Assembly (NCBI RefSeq): GCF_002354895.1
Contig: NZ_CP023439.1
Location: 868,001-932,000 of the forward strand
From: Thauera sp. K11
GTDB lineage: Bacteria > Pseudomonadota > Gammaproteobacteria > Burkholderiales > Rhodocyclaceae
Length of the DNA stretch: 64,000 bases
Reading direction: 5' to 3'
Made by a program: the position numbers and the translations under genes. Under the pieces are notes generated by a model. That model saw only the letters and a list, made by a program, of their open reading frames with translations. It did no database searches and had not been told where the DNA came from. Positions 7,992 through 17,908 of the stretch are shown here, in pieces. Numbering within the stretch: the stretch's first letter is position 1; each line of letters begins with the position of its first letter.

Positions 7992-9376
7992 CGATGGCAG
8001 AACCCGCAACGACTCCGCCGGCCGACGATGCCATGGTGGCCGAATTCGCCGCACTACTGAAGAACATCTGGAAAGACCTGCACGACCCCTTCGTGCTGTG
8101 GCAGGTGGGCGCGCTGCTCCTGTGCCTGCTGGGCGCCTGGTTCGTCCTGCGCATGGTGCGCGAGCATACCGCGGCGGGGGCCGGGGAGGACGTGAGCGCC
8201 GCACGGCGCTTCGGCCGCAGCGGGCTGCGCCGGGTGGTGTTCCCGCTGTCGGCGCTCATCTTCGTGGTGATCGTGCGCCCCGTGCTGGCGCGCTATCACA
8301 ACGTGCATCTGCTCGATCTGGCGATGCCCCTGCTGGGCTCGATGGCGGTGATCCGCTTCGTCGTCTATACGGTGCGGCAGGCGGCGGGGGGCGCGTCGAG
8401 CTGGCTGGGCGGCTTCGAGAAGACCTTCGCCGGCCTGGTCTGGTCGGTGGTCGCGCTGCACATCGTGGGCTGGCTGCCGGAGGTGATCGACGCGCTGGAC
8501 GCGGTGTCCTTCTCGATCGGCAGCCAGAAGCTGTCGCTGTGGCTCGTCCTGCAGGGCATGGCGATGGTCCTGCTGACGGTGCTCGTCGCGCTGTGGGTGG
8601 CGGGCCTGCTGGAGCGGCGCATCGTCGCCGCGGCCGGCATGGACCTCAACATGCGCACCGTGCTGACGCGCATCACACGGGCCATGCTGATCGTCGTCGC
8701 GGTGCTGATCGCGCTGCCGATGGTGGGCATCGATCTGACCACGCTGTCGGTGTTCGGCGGCGCGCTCGGCGTGGGCCTCGGTTTCGGCCTGCAGAAGATC
8801 GCCGCCAACTACGTGTCGGGCTTCATCATCCTGCTCGACCGCTCGATCCGCATCGGCAACCTGATCACCGTCGGCAGCGAGCGCGGCGTCGTGAGCGAGA
8901 TCACCACCCGCTACACGGTGGTGAAGGCGGCGAACGGCATCGAGTCCATCATCCCGAACGAAACGCTGGTCGGTTCGGTGGTGCGCAACGAGACCTTGAA
9001 CGACACCAAGGTCATGCTGCCGATCTCGATCCAGGTGGGCTACGAAGTGGACATCGAACGGGCGCTGGAGATCATGGTCGAAGTGACCGGAGCACATTCG
9101 CGGGTGCTCGACCAGCCGGCGCCGAAGGGTTTTCTCTCCGACTTTGGCGAGAGCGGCATCAACCTCAAGCTGCTGTGCTGGATCGCCGATCCCGAGGAAG
9201 GCACGCTGGGCATCACGTCGGCGATCAACATGGAAGTGTGGCGGCGCTTCAAGCGCGAGGGGATCAGCATCCCTTTCCCGCAGCGCGAAGTGCGCGTGCT
9301 CGGGGCGGTCGCGGTGAGCGCCGGCACGGCGGAGGACGGGCCGCCGGCCGCGATCGCCGCCGGGCCGGCGAGTTGA
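7988..9376 (+). CDS. MscS-family mechanosensitive ion channel
   Basis: This inner-membrane channel of 462 residues is thought to open under hypo-osmotic stress. There are about five to six hydrophobic segments, including VGALLLCLLGAWFVL (about residues 38-52), VVFPLSALIFVVIVRPVLA and MLIVVAVLIALPMVGI. The diagnostic MscS pore helix and beta domain follow: GGALGVGLGFGLQKIAANYV, SGFIILLDRSIRIGNLITVG and IIPNETLVGSVVRNETL. It is longer than E. coli MscS (286 residues) because of extra N-terminal helices. The ATG at 7988 overlaps the previous stop by four bases; this is the last gene of the purN run. Confidence 0.92.
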   Translation: MTMAEPATTPPADDAMVAEFAALLKNIWKDLHDPFVLWQVGALLLCLLGAWFVLRMVREHTAAGAGEDVSAARRFGRSGLRRVVFPLSALIFVVIVRPVLARYHNVHLLDLAMPLLGSMAVIRFVVYTVRQAAGGASSWLGGFEKTFAGLVWSVVALHIVGWLPEVIDALDAVSFSIGSQKLSLWLVLQGMAMVLLTVLVALWVAGLLERRIVAAAGMDLNMRTVLTRITRAMLIVVAVLIALPMVGIDLTTLSVFGGALGVGLGFGLQKIAANYVSGFIILLDRSIRIGNLITVGSERGVVSEITTRYTVVKAANGIESIIPNETLVGSVVRNETLNDTKVMLPISIQVGYEVDIERALEIMVEVTGAHSRVLDQPAPKGFLSDFGESGINLKLLCWIADPEEGTLGITSAINMEVWRRFKREGISIPFPQREVRVLGAVAVSAGTAEDGPPAAIAAGPAS

Positions 9377-9460
9377 GCGGGATGCGGCGCGCCGGTCCCG
9401 TGGCCGCTTTCGAGTAGAATCGAAGCGGCAAGTTTTTCAATCGAAAGGATATTTTCAAGA

Positions 9461-10630
9461 ATGTACAGCGGGTTGTTCGATCTCCCCTGGTGGGGCTACG
9501 TCCTGGCGGCCCTGGCGCTGACTCACGTCACCATCGCCTCGGTCACCATCTTCCTGCACCGCCACCAGGCGCACCGTGCGCTCGAGCTGCATCCCGTTGC
9601 CAGCCATTTCTTCCGCTTCTGGCTGTGGCTCACCACCGGCATGGTCACCAGGGAATGGGCGGCCATCCATCGCAAGCACCACGCCAAGTGCGAAACCGAG
9701 GACGATCCGCACAGCCCGCAGACGCGCGGCCTGCGCAAGGTCCTGTGGCAGGGCGCCGAACTCTACCGCGCCGAAGCGAAGAACGCCGAGACGCTGCAGC
9801 GCTATGGCCACGGCACTCCGGACGACTGGCTGGAACGCAAGGTCTACCGCCACTCGGTGGCCGGTGTGTCGATCATGATGATCATCGACCTCGTCGCCTT
9901 CGGCCCCGTCGGCCTGACGATCTGGGCGGTGCAGATGGCGTGGATTCCGTTCTGGGCGGCCGGCGTGATCAACGGCGTGGGCCATTTCTGGGGCTACCGC
10001 AACTTCGACTGCGCCGACGCCTCGCGCAACCTGGTGCCGTGGGGCGTGCTGATCGGCGGCGAGGAACTGCACAACAACCACCACAGCTTCGCCACCTCGG
10101 CCAAGCTGTCGGCGAAGTGGTACGAGTTCGACATCGGCTGGATGTACATCCGCCTGCTCGAGATGCTGCGCCTGGCCAGGGCCAAGAAGATCATCCCGAC
10201 GCCCCGCTTCGGCGAACTCAAGCTGACGCCCGATTTCGAAACGCTGCAGGCCATCGTGACGCACCGCTACGACGTCATGACGCGCTACATGGCCTCGCTG
10301 CGGCGCGTCTGCGCCGACGAGGTCGAGCGCCTGAAGGCGAGCCACGCCGGCCGCTTCGACGTCACCGCGCTCAAGCGCTGGGTGCTGTCGGGCGAGGAGC
10401 GCCACCTCAAGGACGGCGAGAAGGAACAGTTGCGCGACGTGGTCGCGCACAGCCAGGCGCTGACCACCGTGGTCACGATGCGCGAGGAACTGACTGCGCT
10501 GTGGGCGCGCTCCAACGCGACCCGCGAGCAACTGCTGGCGCAGTTGCACGACTGGGTGGCGCGGGCGGAGCAGAGCGGCATCCAGCAGTTGCAGGAGTTT
10601 TCGCTGCGGCTGCGTCGCTACGCGGCGTGA
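9461..10630 (+). CDS. membrane fatty acid (acyl-CoA type) desaturase
   Basis: This integral-membrane di-iron desaturase has 389 residues. The three histidine boxes are HRHQAHR (about residue 30), HRKHH (about 70) and HNNHH (about 208), the order of the delta-9 acyl-CoA/acyl-lipid desaturase family. Hydrophobic segments occur at the N-terminus (WWGYVLAALALTHVTIASVTIFL) and between boxes two and three. The roughly 120 C-terminal residues are charged and helical and are an extension beyond the usual catalytic core. A TAGAAT -10-like element at 9415-9420 and an AAAGGA ribosome site precede the start. It would introduce double bonds into membrane fatty acids. Confidence 0.9.
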   Translation: MYSGLFDLPWWGYVLAALALTHVTIASVTIFLHRHQAHRALELHPVASHFFRFWLWLTTGMVTREWAAIHRKHHAKCETEDDPHSPQTRGLRKVLWQGAELYRAEAKNAETLQRYGHGTPDDWLERKVYRHSVAGVSIMMIIDLVAFGPVGLTIWAVQMAWIPFWAAGVINGVGHFWGYRNFDCADASRNLVPWGVLIGGEELHNNHHSFATSAKLSAKWYEFDIGWMYIRLLEMLRLARAKKIIPTPRFGELKLTPDFETLQAIVTHRYDVMTRYMASLRRVCADEVERLKASHAGRFDVTALKRWVLSGEERHLKDGEKEQLRDVVAHSQALTTVVTMREELTALWARSNATREQLLAQLHDWVARAEQSGIQQLQEFSLRLRRYAA

Positions 10631-10698
10631 TCGGTGGGTCGGGGCCTGCCGGACCCTCGGATTGCAGCGGCGGTGCCGCTTCGCGCGGCCGCCGCGGT

Positions 10699-11142
10699 TC
10701 AGCCGCGGACCGCGTCGGCCCAGCAGTTGGGCGTTTCGTACAGCCGCACCCGTTCCAGGCGCAGATGGTTGCCGTAGGTGTCGCGGTAGGCCGGGTCGAG
10801 GATGCGGAAGGCTTCGGCGGCGAGGTTCTCGGCGGTGGGCACGACGTCGAGCACCACCGTCTTGTGGCCCGGCACGCTGGCGAGGAAGTCGGCGACCAGG
10901 GTGTCGCCGCGATAGACCAGGAAGGCGTGGTCCCACTGGCTGACCACCAGTTCGTTCGCGATCCGCTTGACGTCGGCGAAGTCCATCACCATGCCATTGA
11001 CCGGCAGCCCGTCGGCCTTGATGATCTCGCCCGACAGCGTGACCTCGATCGCATAGCGGTGGCCGTGCAGATGGCGGCACTGGCTGGCGTGATCCGGGAT
11101 CCGGTGTCCGGCATCGAATTCGAGACGGCGGGTGATGCGCAT
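10699..11142 (-). CDS. queD: 6-carboxytetrahydropterin synthase (PTPS family)
   Basis: The enzyme makes 6-carboxy-tetrahydropterin from 7,8-dihydroneopterin triphosphate, a step of queuosine/7-deazaguanine synthesis. The 147 residues contain the zinc histidines in EFDAGHRI and CRHLHGHRY (the cysteine before it is the catalytic one), and the VPTAENLA and RVRLYETPNC blocks typical of QueD/PTPS proteins. It is slightly longer than E. coli QueD (121 residues), with an insertion around HAFLVYRGDTLVADF. It is divergent from the radical SAM gene at 11229. That neighbour has a CX3CX2C cluster, but it does not look like QueE to me, so a shared pathway is only a possibility. Confidence 0.88.
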   Translation of the reverse strand: MRITRRLEFDAGHRIPDHASQCRHLHGHRYAIEVTLSGEIIKADGLPVNGMVMDFADVKRIANELVVSQWDHAFLVYRGDTLVADFLASVPGHKTVVLDVVPTAENLAAEAFRILDPAYRDTYGNHLRLERVRLYETPNCWADAVRG

Positions 11143-11228
11143 GGCGAACCTCTGCTGAAGGGGCGCGGATTATACCATTTCCGCCGCCCCGGACCGCCGG
11201 GGCGCATCTGCAAGTGATTGAGCAAACG

Positions 11229-12110
11229 ATGATTTCCGACTCCTCCCGCGCTGCCCGGCCGCTTTCGGTGCGCGATCACGACCGCGATCTCGCCGGCCTG
11301 ACCTACGTCTATCCGGTGCTGTCGCGGCGTGCCGGCGGCGTGTCGGTCGGCATCAACCTCAACCCGAACAATGCCTGCAACTGGCATTGCGCCTACTGCC
11401 AGGTGCCCGGCCTCGTGCGCGGCAAGGCGCCCGTCATCGATCTGGAAGTGCTCGAAGCCGAACTGCGCGGCTTCCTGCACGATCTCGTACATGGCGACGG
11501 GCTGCGGCGCCTTGCGCCCGAAGGCGCACGCGTGATCTGCGACATCGCGTTTTCCGGCAACGGCGAGCCGACGAGCGCGGAGGCGTTTCCGCAGGTGGTG
11601 GAACGCGTGCTCGCGCTGCGTGACGAATTTGGCCTCGGCGCACGGACGGACGCGGAGCCGGTGCCCGTGCGCCTGATCACCAACGGCAGCCTGATGGCGC
11701 AGGCCCGCGTGCAGCAGGGCGTGAGCCGGCTGGGCGAGGCGGGCGGCGAGGTCTGGTTCAAGGTGGACGCCGGCACGACGGCGGCGATCGAGCGGATCAA
11801 CGGCGTCCACCTCGCGCCGGATGTGCTGGCGCGCCATCTCGCGCGCTGCGCCGGACTGTGCGCCACCTGGGTGCAGACCTGCATGTTCCGCTGGGACGGC
11901 GCGGCGCCGTCGGACGACGACGTGGAGGCTTATCTCGAGGTGCTGCGGCAGGCCGGCATCCACCGGCTGCGCGGCGTGCTGCTCTACGGCATCGCGCGGC
12001 CGTCGATGCAGCCCGAGGCGGTGCGGCTGTCGCCGCTTGCGCCCGAAGATCTCGAAGCCATCGGCGAGCGCATCAAAAAAGAAGGGCTGACGGTCCGCGT
12101 CAGCCCTTGA
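11229..12110 (+). CDS. radical SAM protein, function unknown
   Basis: The gene encodes about 293 residues from the ATG at 11229; a GTG at 11214 would add five, and neither has a strong ribosome site. The iron-sulfur motif CNWHCAYCQVPG (CX3CX2C, about residues 52-59) and FSGNGEPTSAEAFP (the GGEP-type SAM-contact motif in the form GNGEP) identify a radical SAM enzyme. The remaining sequence (VRLITNGSLM, VWFKVDAGT, RINGVH) fits the half-barrel of Cfr/TYW1-like or organic-radical activase-like groups, but I cannot assign a substrate. The last codons contain the perfect inverted repeat that serves the opposite-strand HTH gene as terminator. Confidence 0.85.
   Translation: MISDSSRAARPLSVRDHDRDLAGLTYVYPVLSRRAGGVSVGINLNPNNACNWHCAYCQVPGLVRGKAPVIDLEVLEAELRGFLHDLVHGDGLRRLAPEGARVICDIAFSGNGEPTSAEAFPQVVERVLALRDEFGLGARTDAEPVPVRLITNGSLMAQARVQQGVSRLGEAGGEVWFKVDAGTTAAIERINGVHLAPDVLARHLARCAGLCATWVQTCMFRWDGAAPSDDDVEAYLEVLRQAGIHRLRGVLLYGIARPSMQPEAVRLSPLAPEDLEAIGERIKKEGLTVRVSP
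12075..12108 (-). terminator. rho-independent terminator for the HTH gene, inside the radical SAM coding end
   Basis: A perfect 11-bp inverted repeat at 12082-12092 and 12098-12108 encloses a 5-base loop. Read on the minus strand it is followed at once by C and six T (A6 at 12075-12080 on the plus strand), the classic intrinsic terminator shape. On the plus strand no T tract follows. It therefore ends transcription of the HTH gene 24 bp after its stop, while encoding the last residues of the convergent radical SAM gene. Confidence 0.8.
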
Positions 12111-12131
12111 TGGCTCGACGAAGCGCGAGGG

Positions 12132-12425
12132 TCAGCGTTCCCTGCGCTTCGCGCGGGCTTCCTTTTTGAGCGACTTGTACAGATCCGGATTGGTCGCCTT
12201 CAGGTATTCCGCGACATCCACGTCGTCCTTCTTGACCTTGTCGATGTCGATCTGCTCGATATGCACCAGTCGCAGCAGGGCCTGCACGGGGCGCGGGATA
12301 TTGCGGCCGCTTTCGTAGCGGGAGCCGCCGCTTTGCGTCACGCCGATCTTCGACCAGAACTGCGATTGGTTCAGGCCGAGCTTGCGGCGGATTTCGCGAA
12401 CGTCGATCTTGTCGGTGCCTTTCAT
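12132..12425 (-). CDS. small HTH (XRE-type) regulator
   Basis: This 97-residue DNA-binding protein has a helix-turn-helix at about residues 9-35 (IRRKLGLNQSQFWSKIGVTQ, then SGGSRYESGRNIPRP), which fits the Cro/CI (XRE) fold. The C-terminal half is strongly charged (IDIDKVKKDDVDVAEYLKATNPDLYKSLKKEARAKRRER) and may be helical or flexible. No effector domain is present. The start at 12425 is the first ATG of the frame. It is transcribed away from lysC and convergent with the radical SAM gene. Its target is unknown; the AT-rich, dyad-containing gap up to lysC is the obvious place for autoregulation. Confidence 0.82.
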   Translation of the reverse strand: MKGTDKIDVREIRRKLGLNQSQFWSKIGVTQSGGSRYESGRNIPRPVQALLRLVHIEQIDIDKVKKDDVDVAEYLKATNPDLYKSLKKEARAKRRER

Positions 12426-12762
12426 GATTTCGTCCTATCGATGTGACCTGCGCAGCCGGCTCTTGCATGCTCCGGCGGTAAGCGCTGTCAATGGGATTAA
12501 TACTACTAAAGTTGTATTGCAGCCTAAGTATAGATCACCCTTTCGCATAAATTCAATGTGCATTAGCCCGCGTTGCGGGTTAATCGCAGGCAATATTCGC
12601 GTTCCGGTGTGAAATATGACCATCGTCGGGTGCGGGCGGCACGGTTCCGTACCGCATCCGCCGCACGGGGCCTGGCGGGCGTCCTCAGTTTCCGGATTCC
12701 TGCAAAAAACTCCGCCTTTCGCTAGAATCCGAGGCTTTATCCACAAGCACTTGGATACAGCG
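12426..12762. promoter_or_regulatory. AT-rich divergent intergenic region (HTH gene / lysC)
   Basis: This 337-bp gap between the divergent HTH gene and lysC holds no convincing gene. The part from about 12490 to 12605 is clearly richer in A+T than its surroundings. It contains the dyad at 12562-12584 (ATTAGCCCGC, GTT, GCGGGTTAAT, one mismatch), a possible operator. A TAGAAT -10-like element lies at 12723-12728, 35 bp before the lysC start, without a consensus -35. I see no lysine riboswitch fold: no long conserved helical leader is present in the 160 bases before lysC. Confidence 0.5.
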
Positions 12763-13989
<1,227 letters not shown>

Positions 13990-14062
13990 CCGGGCGGCCG
14001 CGGATCGCGGCCTTAGCGTTTGACCGGGGCGCGGCGACTCGCTATCATCGCGCCTTCTTTGA

Positions 14063-14156
14063 GGAGACGTGGCCGAGAGGTCGAAGGCACTCCCCTGCTA
14101 AGGGAGCATGCGGGCTAAAACTCGCATCGAGGGTTCGAATCCCTCCGTCTCCGCCA
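14063..14156 (+). tRNA. tRNA-Ser (GCT anticodon)
   Basis: This 94-base cloverleaf has acceptor stem GGAGACG (14063-14069) paired with CGTCTCC (14146-14152), discriminator G and an encoded CCA. The anticodon stem CTCCC/GGGAG encloses loop CTGCTAA with anticodon GCT at 14097-14099. A long variable arm (GCGGGCTAAAACTCGC region) is present, as required for class II serine tRNA. The T loop is GTTCGAATC. A strong terminator follows 11 bases later. Confidence 0.97.
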
Positions 14157-14166
14157 ACGGAACATA

Positions 14167-14203
14167 CGCCCGGGCCGTCGATCGGCCCGGGCGTTTTCTT
14201 TTT
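14167..14203 (+). terminator. intrinsic terminator after tRNA-Ser
   Basis: A stem of CGCCCGGGCC (14167-14176) pairs with GGCCCGGGCG (14184-14193); the closing G/C pair extends it to 11 bp around a 5-base loop. It is followed by TTTTCTTTTT. It ends the tRNA-Ser transcript. Confidence 0.9.
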
Positions 14204-14326
14204 GCGCCTCCGGCTGCCGCCGATCGCCGAACCTCCGTCCGGCGAAAGGTCCAGCGCCACGCCGCAAGCCGGCGGAGCAGGGCTTTCCAGGGCGGCGACG
14301 GTACGAGCGTTCGAGGAGACGACACG

Positions 14327-15367
14327 ATGCATCCGGACTCGCTGCCGCCCGCGGGCGGCGCTTTCCCGTCGCCGCTGCCCGCGGCGCTTCCCCGCATCGC
14401 GCTGCTTGGCACCGGCGGCACCATCGCCGCGTCCGCGCGGGATGCGGTCCAACTGCACGACTACCGGGTCACCGAGGGCGTCGACGCCATCCTGGCGGCG
14501 GTGCCGCAGGTCCGCGAACTGGCCGAGGTGCATTGCGAACAGTTGATGAACGTCGAGAGCCACGAGATCGACGACGCCGGGCTGCTCGCGATCGCGCGCC
14601 GCGTCCAGGCGCTGCTCGACGACGATGGGATCGATGGCGTGGTGCTCACCCACGGCACCGATACGCTGGAAGAGACCGCCTATTTCCTCAACCTGGTGCT
14701 GGACAGCGCCAAGCCGGTGGTGATCGTCGGCGCGATGCGTCCGGCGAGCGCGCTCAGCGCCGACGGCCCGCTGAACCTGCTCAATGCGTTCCGCCTCGCG
14801 ACCTGTGCGGAAGCGGCCGGCAAGGGTGTGCTGGTGATGCTCAACGACCGCATCGGCGCGGCGCGCCACGTGACCAAGATGCATACCACCGCCACCGACG
14901 CCTTCTTCTCCGTGGAGCAGGGCAGCCTGGGCGAGATCGCGGGGGGCGTGGTGCATTTCTTCAATGCGCCGACGCGGCGGCACACGGTACACAGCGAGTT
15001 CTCGCTGGCGGACATCGGCGAACTGCCGCAGGTCGACATCATCTTCGACCACCTGGGCGCGGGCACGCACCTGTATCGCGCGGCGATCGCGGCCGGAGCG
15101 CGGGGCATCGTGCTGGCGGCCACCGGCAACGGCAGCCTGTCGCCGTCGGCGCGGCAGGGGGCGGAGGAGGCGAAGCGCCACGGCGTGGCCTTCGTGCGCG
15201 CGAGCCGGGTGGGGCAGGGGGTGGTGACCGATTCCGCCGACGATGCGGTGCTCGGCACCATCGCCGCGAACTCCCTCAACCCGCAGAAGGCGAGGCTCCT
15301 GCTGATGCTGGCCTTGTGCGTCACGCGGGACACGGATGCGATCCGCGAATGTTTCCGCCGCTACTGA
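14327..15367 (+). CDS. type I/II-family L-asparaginase
   Basis: This enzyme hydrolyses asparagine to aspartate and ammonia. It has 346 residues. The two catalytic threonine motifs are present: LLGTGGTIAAS (about residue 26) and VLTHGTDTLEETAYFL (about residue 105). MRPASALSADGPLNLLNA and the C-terminal AANSLNPQKARLLLMLAL fit the L-asparaginase family. No signal peptide is visible, so it is probably cytoplasmic. The ATG at 14327 has GAGGAGA upstream; the open frame reaches back into the tRNA, but earlier starts would overlap the tRNA and its terminator. Confidence 0.9.
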   Translation: MHPDSLPPAGGAFPSPLPAALPRIALLGTGGTIAASARDAVQLHDYRVTEGVDAILAAVPQVRELAEVHCEQLMNVESHEIDDAGLLAIARRVQALLDDDGIDGVVLTHGTDTLEETAYFLNLVLDSAKPVVIVGAMRPASALSADGPLNLLNAFRLATCAEAAGKGVLVMLNDRIGAARHVTKMHTTATDAFFSVEQGSLGEIAGGVVHFFNAPTRRHTVHSEFSLADIGELPQVDIIFDHLGAGTHLYRAAIAAGARGIVLAATGNGSLSPSARQGAEEAKRHGVAFVRASRVGQGVVTDSADDAVLGTIAANSLNPQKARLLLMLALCVTRDTDAIRECFRRY

Positions 15368-15473
15368 TCCCATCCGCCGGGCGCACGGCGCACGCGTCCG
15401 GCGCCGCCGCGGAGCGTGCCGGCGGCATGTGGGCGATAATGGCGCCCCATCGCCAACAGCCAGGGGAGGCCGG

Positions 15474-16247
15474 ATGAAGACCGTCAGCATCAATGGTGTC
15501 GAACTCGAATACGTGCGCCTGCGTTCCGCGCATGCACGGGAGGGTGCGCCGCCCATCGTGTTCCTGCATGAAGGGCTCGGTTCGATCTCGATGTGGCGCG
15601 ACTTTCCGCAGAAGGTCGCCGATGCGACGGGTTGCGAGGCGGTCGTGTATTCACGCGCCGGCTACGGCCGTTCGGGCCCCGAGCCGCGGCCCCGCACCGC
15701 GCGCTACCTGCACGAACAGGGGCTGGACGTGCTGCCGGCCCTGCTCGCGAAGCTGGGCATCGAGCGTCCCATCCTCCTGGGGCACTCGGACGGCGGCTCG
15801 ATCGCGCTGATCTGCGCCGGCGGTACCGGCACGCCGCTTGCCGGCATCGCCATCATGGCGCCGCACGTCATGGTGGAGGACATCTCCCTCCACGGCATCC
15901 GGCTGGCGCGGCAAGCCTATCTCGACACCGACCTGCGGGAGCGGCTGGGCAAATACCATGCGCAGGTCGACGCGGTCTTCTGGGCGTGGAACGACGTCTG
16001 GCTCAGCCCCGCCTTCCGCGACTGGAACATCGAGGAATACCTGCCGCGCATCGCCTGCCCGATCATGGCCATCCAGGGCGAGGACGACGAGTACGGCACC
16101 ATGGAACAGCTCGATCGCATCGCCGCGCAGGCCCGCGACGTGGATCTGGTGAAGCTGGCCGACTGCCGGCACTCGCCGCACAAGGATCAGGAGCAGGCGG
16201 TGATCGACGCGGTGGCCGGCTTCGTGGAGCGTGTCGCGGGCGGTTGA
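15474..16247 (+). CDS. alpha/beta-fold hydrolase
   Basis: This cytoplasmic hydrolase of 257 residues has unknown substrate. It shows the oxyanion-side motif FLHEGLGS, the nucleophile elbow LLGHSDGGS (Ser near residue 106), an acid in IQGEDDEYG and the catalytic histidine in CRHSPHKDQ, in the normal order for the fold. The start at 15474 follows CAGGGGAGG at good spacing. It sits 106 bp after the asparaginase gene on the same strand. Esterase or C-C hydrolase roles are possible; the sequence does not decide. Confidence 0.85.
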   Translation: MKTVSINGVELEYVRLRSAHAREGAPPIVFLHEGLGSISMWRDFPQKVADATGCEAVVYSRAGYGRSGPEPRPRTARYLHEQGLDVLPALLAKLGIERPILLGHSDGGSIALICAGGTGTPLAGIAIMAPHVMVEDISLHGIRLARQAYLDTDLRERLGKYHAQVDAVFWAWNDVWLSPAFRDWNIEEYLPRIACPIMAIQGEDDEYGTMEQLDRIAAQARDVDLVKLADCRHSPHKDQEQAVIDAVAGFVERVAGG

Positions 16248-16360
16248 CGCCGCGGGCGGGTGCCTTCCGCGGGTTTTCCCATTGTTTCCGGGTCGGGGCG
16301 CCACCTCGGCAAGTCGTTGTCGTCTGAAGTTCCGCCGTGCCGGCCGGTGCGGCCTTCACG

Positions 16361-17341
16361 ATGGAGGCGGGCGTGCTCGCGAGCCTGTTCGAAATCCTGG
16401 CCATCACCGGGCCGATCTACATCCTCATCGCGCTCGGCTTCGGCGCGGTGAGGCTGCGCCTGCTGGCCACCGCCGAACTGCGCGCGCTGGGCGTGTTCGT
16501 CATCAGCTTCGCCCTGCCCGCACTGCTGTTCAAGGCGCTGTCGCCACGCCCGCTGGGCGCGCTGATCGACCCCGATGCGCTGTTCGCGTATACGCTCGCC
16601 TCCCTGCTGATGGCGGGGCTGGGCATCGGCCTGACGGTGTTCGTCAAGCGGCGCGGCCTGCAGGAGGGGGCCATGCTGGCGATGGGCATGGCGGTGTCGA
16701 ACAGCGCCTTCGTCGGCCTGCCGATCGCGCAGCCGCTGTTCGGCGCGGCGGCCAGCGCCAACCTGGCGATCTACCTGGTGGTGGAGAGCATGATCATGCT
16801 GCCGCTGCTGCTCACGGTGGCCGAGATCGGCGGCAGCGGGCGCGGGCGGCTGGGCCAGGTGCTGCGCAACGTGATCGGCAATCTGGTGCGCAACCCGATG
16901 ATCGTGGCCATCGTCGCCGGCGTCGCCTGCGCGGCGCTCGCCGTACGGATTCCGCTGCCGCTGGCGCGGGCGGTCGACATGCTGGCGACGGCCTCGGCGC
17001 CGGTGGCGCTGTTCTACATCGGCGGCACCCTGGCGAGCCTCAGCGTGCGCGGCATGGCGGGCAGCATCGGCGTGATCATGGCGGGCAAGCTGGGCGGGCA
17101 TGCGCTCGTGGTGTTCCTGCTGCTGCTCGCGCTGCCGGGGCTCGATCCCGCCCTCAAGGCGGCGCTGGTCCTGAATGCGTGCATGCCGATGGCGAGCATC
17201 TATCCGATCGTGGCGCAGAAATACGGCCAGCAGGGAATCGCGGCCGCGGCGCTGGTGGCGACCACGGTGGCTTCCTTCCTCACCATCAGCGCGGTGGTCT
17301 GGGTGATGAAGACCCACGGCCTCGTCGGCATGCATGCCTAG
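16361..17341 (+). CDS. AEC-family (auxin efflux carrier-like) transporter
   Basis: This inner-membrane carrier has about 326 residues and roughly ten hydrophobic segments, for example ILAITGPIYILIALGFGAV, ALGVFVISFALPALLFKAL, NLAIYLVVESMIMLPLLLTVA and LVVFLLLLALPGL. The pattern ALGVFVISFALPALLF with AMGMAVSNSAFVGLPIA, and the C-terminal LNACMPMASIYPIVAQKYG, are typical of the AEC family, which includes MdcF-type malonate carriers. The start is uncertain: ATG at 16361 is preferred because the first helix begins just after it; GTG at 16337 would add eight residues. The substrate is unknown. Confidence 0.87.
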   Translation: MEAGVLASLFEILAITGPIYILIALGFGAVRLRLLATAELRALGVFVISFALPALLFKALSPRPLGALIDPDALFAYTLASLLMAGLGIGLTVFVKRRGLQEGAMLAMGMAVSNSAFVGLPIAQPLFGAAASANLAIYLVVESMIMLPLLLTVAEIGGSGRGRLGQVLRNVIGNLVRNPMIVAIVAGVACAALAVRIPLPLARAVDMLATASAPVALFYIGGTLASLSVRGMAGSIGVIMAGKLGGHALVVFLLLLALPGLDPALKAALVLNACMPMASIYPIVAQKYGQQGIAAAALVATTVASFLTISAVVWVMKTHGLVGMHA

Positions 17342-17461
17342 GGCGGAAGGCCATGCATCCGGCGCGTGGCGTTCGAGCGGAAGGCGCGCCCGGCGGGCGG
17401 CGTGCATTAAAGTGTCGCCGCCGGGCCGCCGCCGGCGCGGCCCTTCGTCCCGTCAGGAGTC

Positions 17462-17908
17462 ATGTCGCACATGAGCAAAGTCCTCGTCATCAACGGCCCC
17501 AACCTCAATCTGCTCGGCACGCGCGAGCCGCACATCTACGGCTCGACCACGCTGGCCGACGTCGAAGACGGCCTGCGCGCGCAGGCGCGGGAGCTGGGGC
17601 TGGAGCTGGAGTGCTTCCAGAGCAACCACGAAGGGGCGATCGTCGATCGCATCCACCAGGCCCGGCTCGAGGGCGTGAAGTTCGTGCTCATCAACCCGGG
17701 TGCCTACACCCATACCAGCGTGGCGATCCGCGACGCCTTCGGCGGCGTGGCGATCCCCTTCGTCGAGGTGCACATCTCCAACGTGCATAAGCGCGAAGCC
17801 TTTCGCCACCACTCCTACCTGTCGGACGTCGCCGAGGCGGTGATGGCCGGCTTCGGCACGATGGGCTACAGCCTCGCGCTGCAGTTCATCGCCGCGAAAC
17901 TGCGCTGA
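17462..17908 (+). CDS. aroQ: 3-dehydroquinate dehydratase, type II
   Basis: This enzyme of the shikimate pathway converts 3-dehydroquinate to 3-dehydroshikimate. The 148 residues form the small dodecameric type II enzyme. Motifs seen: [18 protein letters not shown] (with the catalytic tyrosine), [12 protein letters not shown], and [20 protein letters not shown] (catalytic His and Arg region). ATG at 17462 or 17471 may be used; the AGGAG at 17455-17459 is too close for the first and a little far for the second. The last 43 bp overlap the end of the convergent cytochrome chimera gene. Confidence 0.95.
   Translation: MSHMSKVLVINGPNLNLLGTREPHIYGSTTLADVEDGLRAQARELGLELECFQSNHEGAIVDRIHQARLEGVKFVLINPGAYTHTSVAIRDAFGGVAIPFVEVHISNVHKREAFRHHSYLSDVAEAVMAGFGTMGYSLALQFIAAKLR

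Noticed and set aside
12435..12746. A 103-residue minus-strand open frame upstream of the HTH gene
   Set aside because: It covers the lysC leader and promoter, has no ribosome site I trust and no recognisable domain.
12600..12762. Lysine riboswitch in front of lysC
   Set aside because: The leader is only about 160 bases without the large conserved helical core; nothing resembling it could be drawn.
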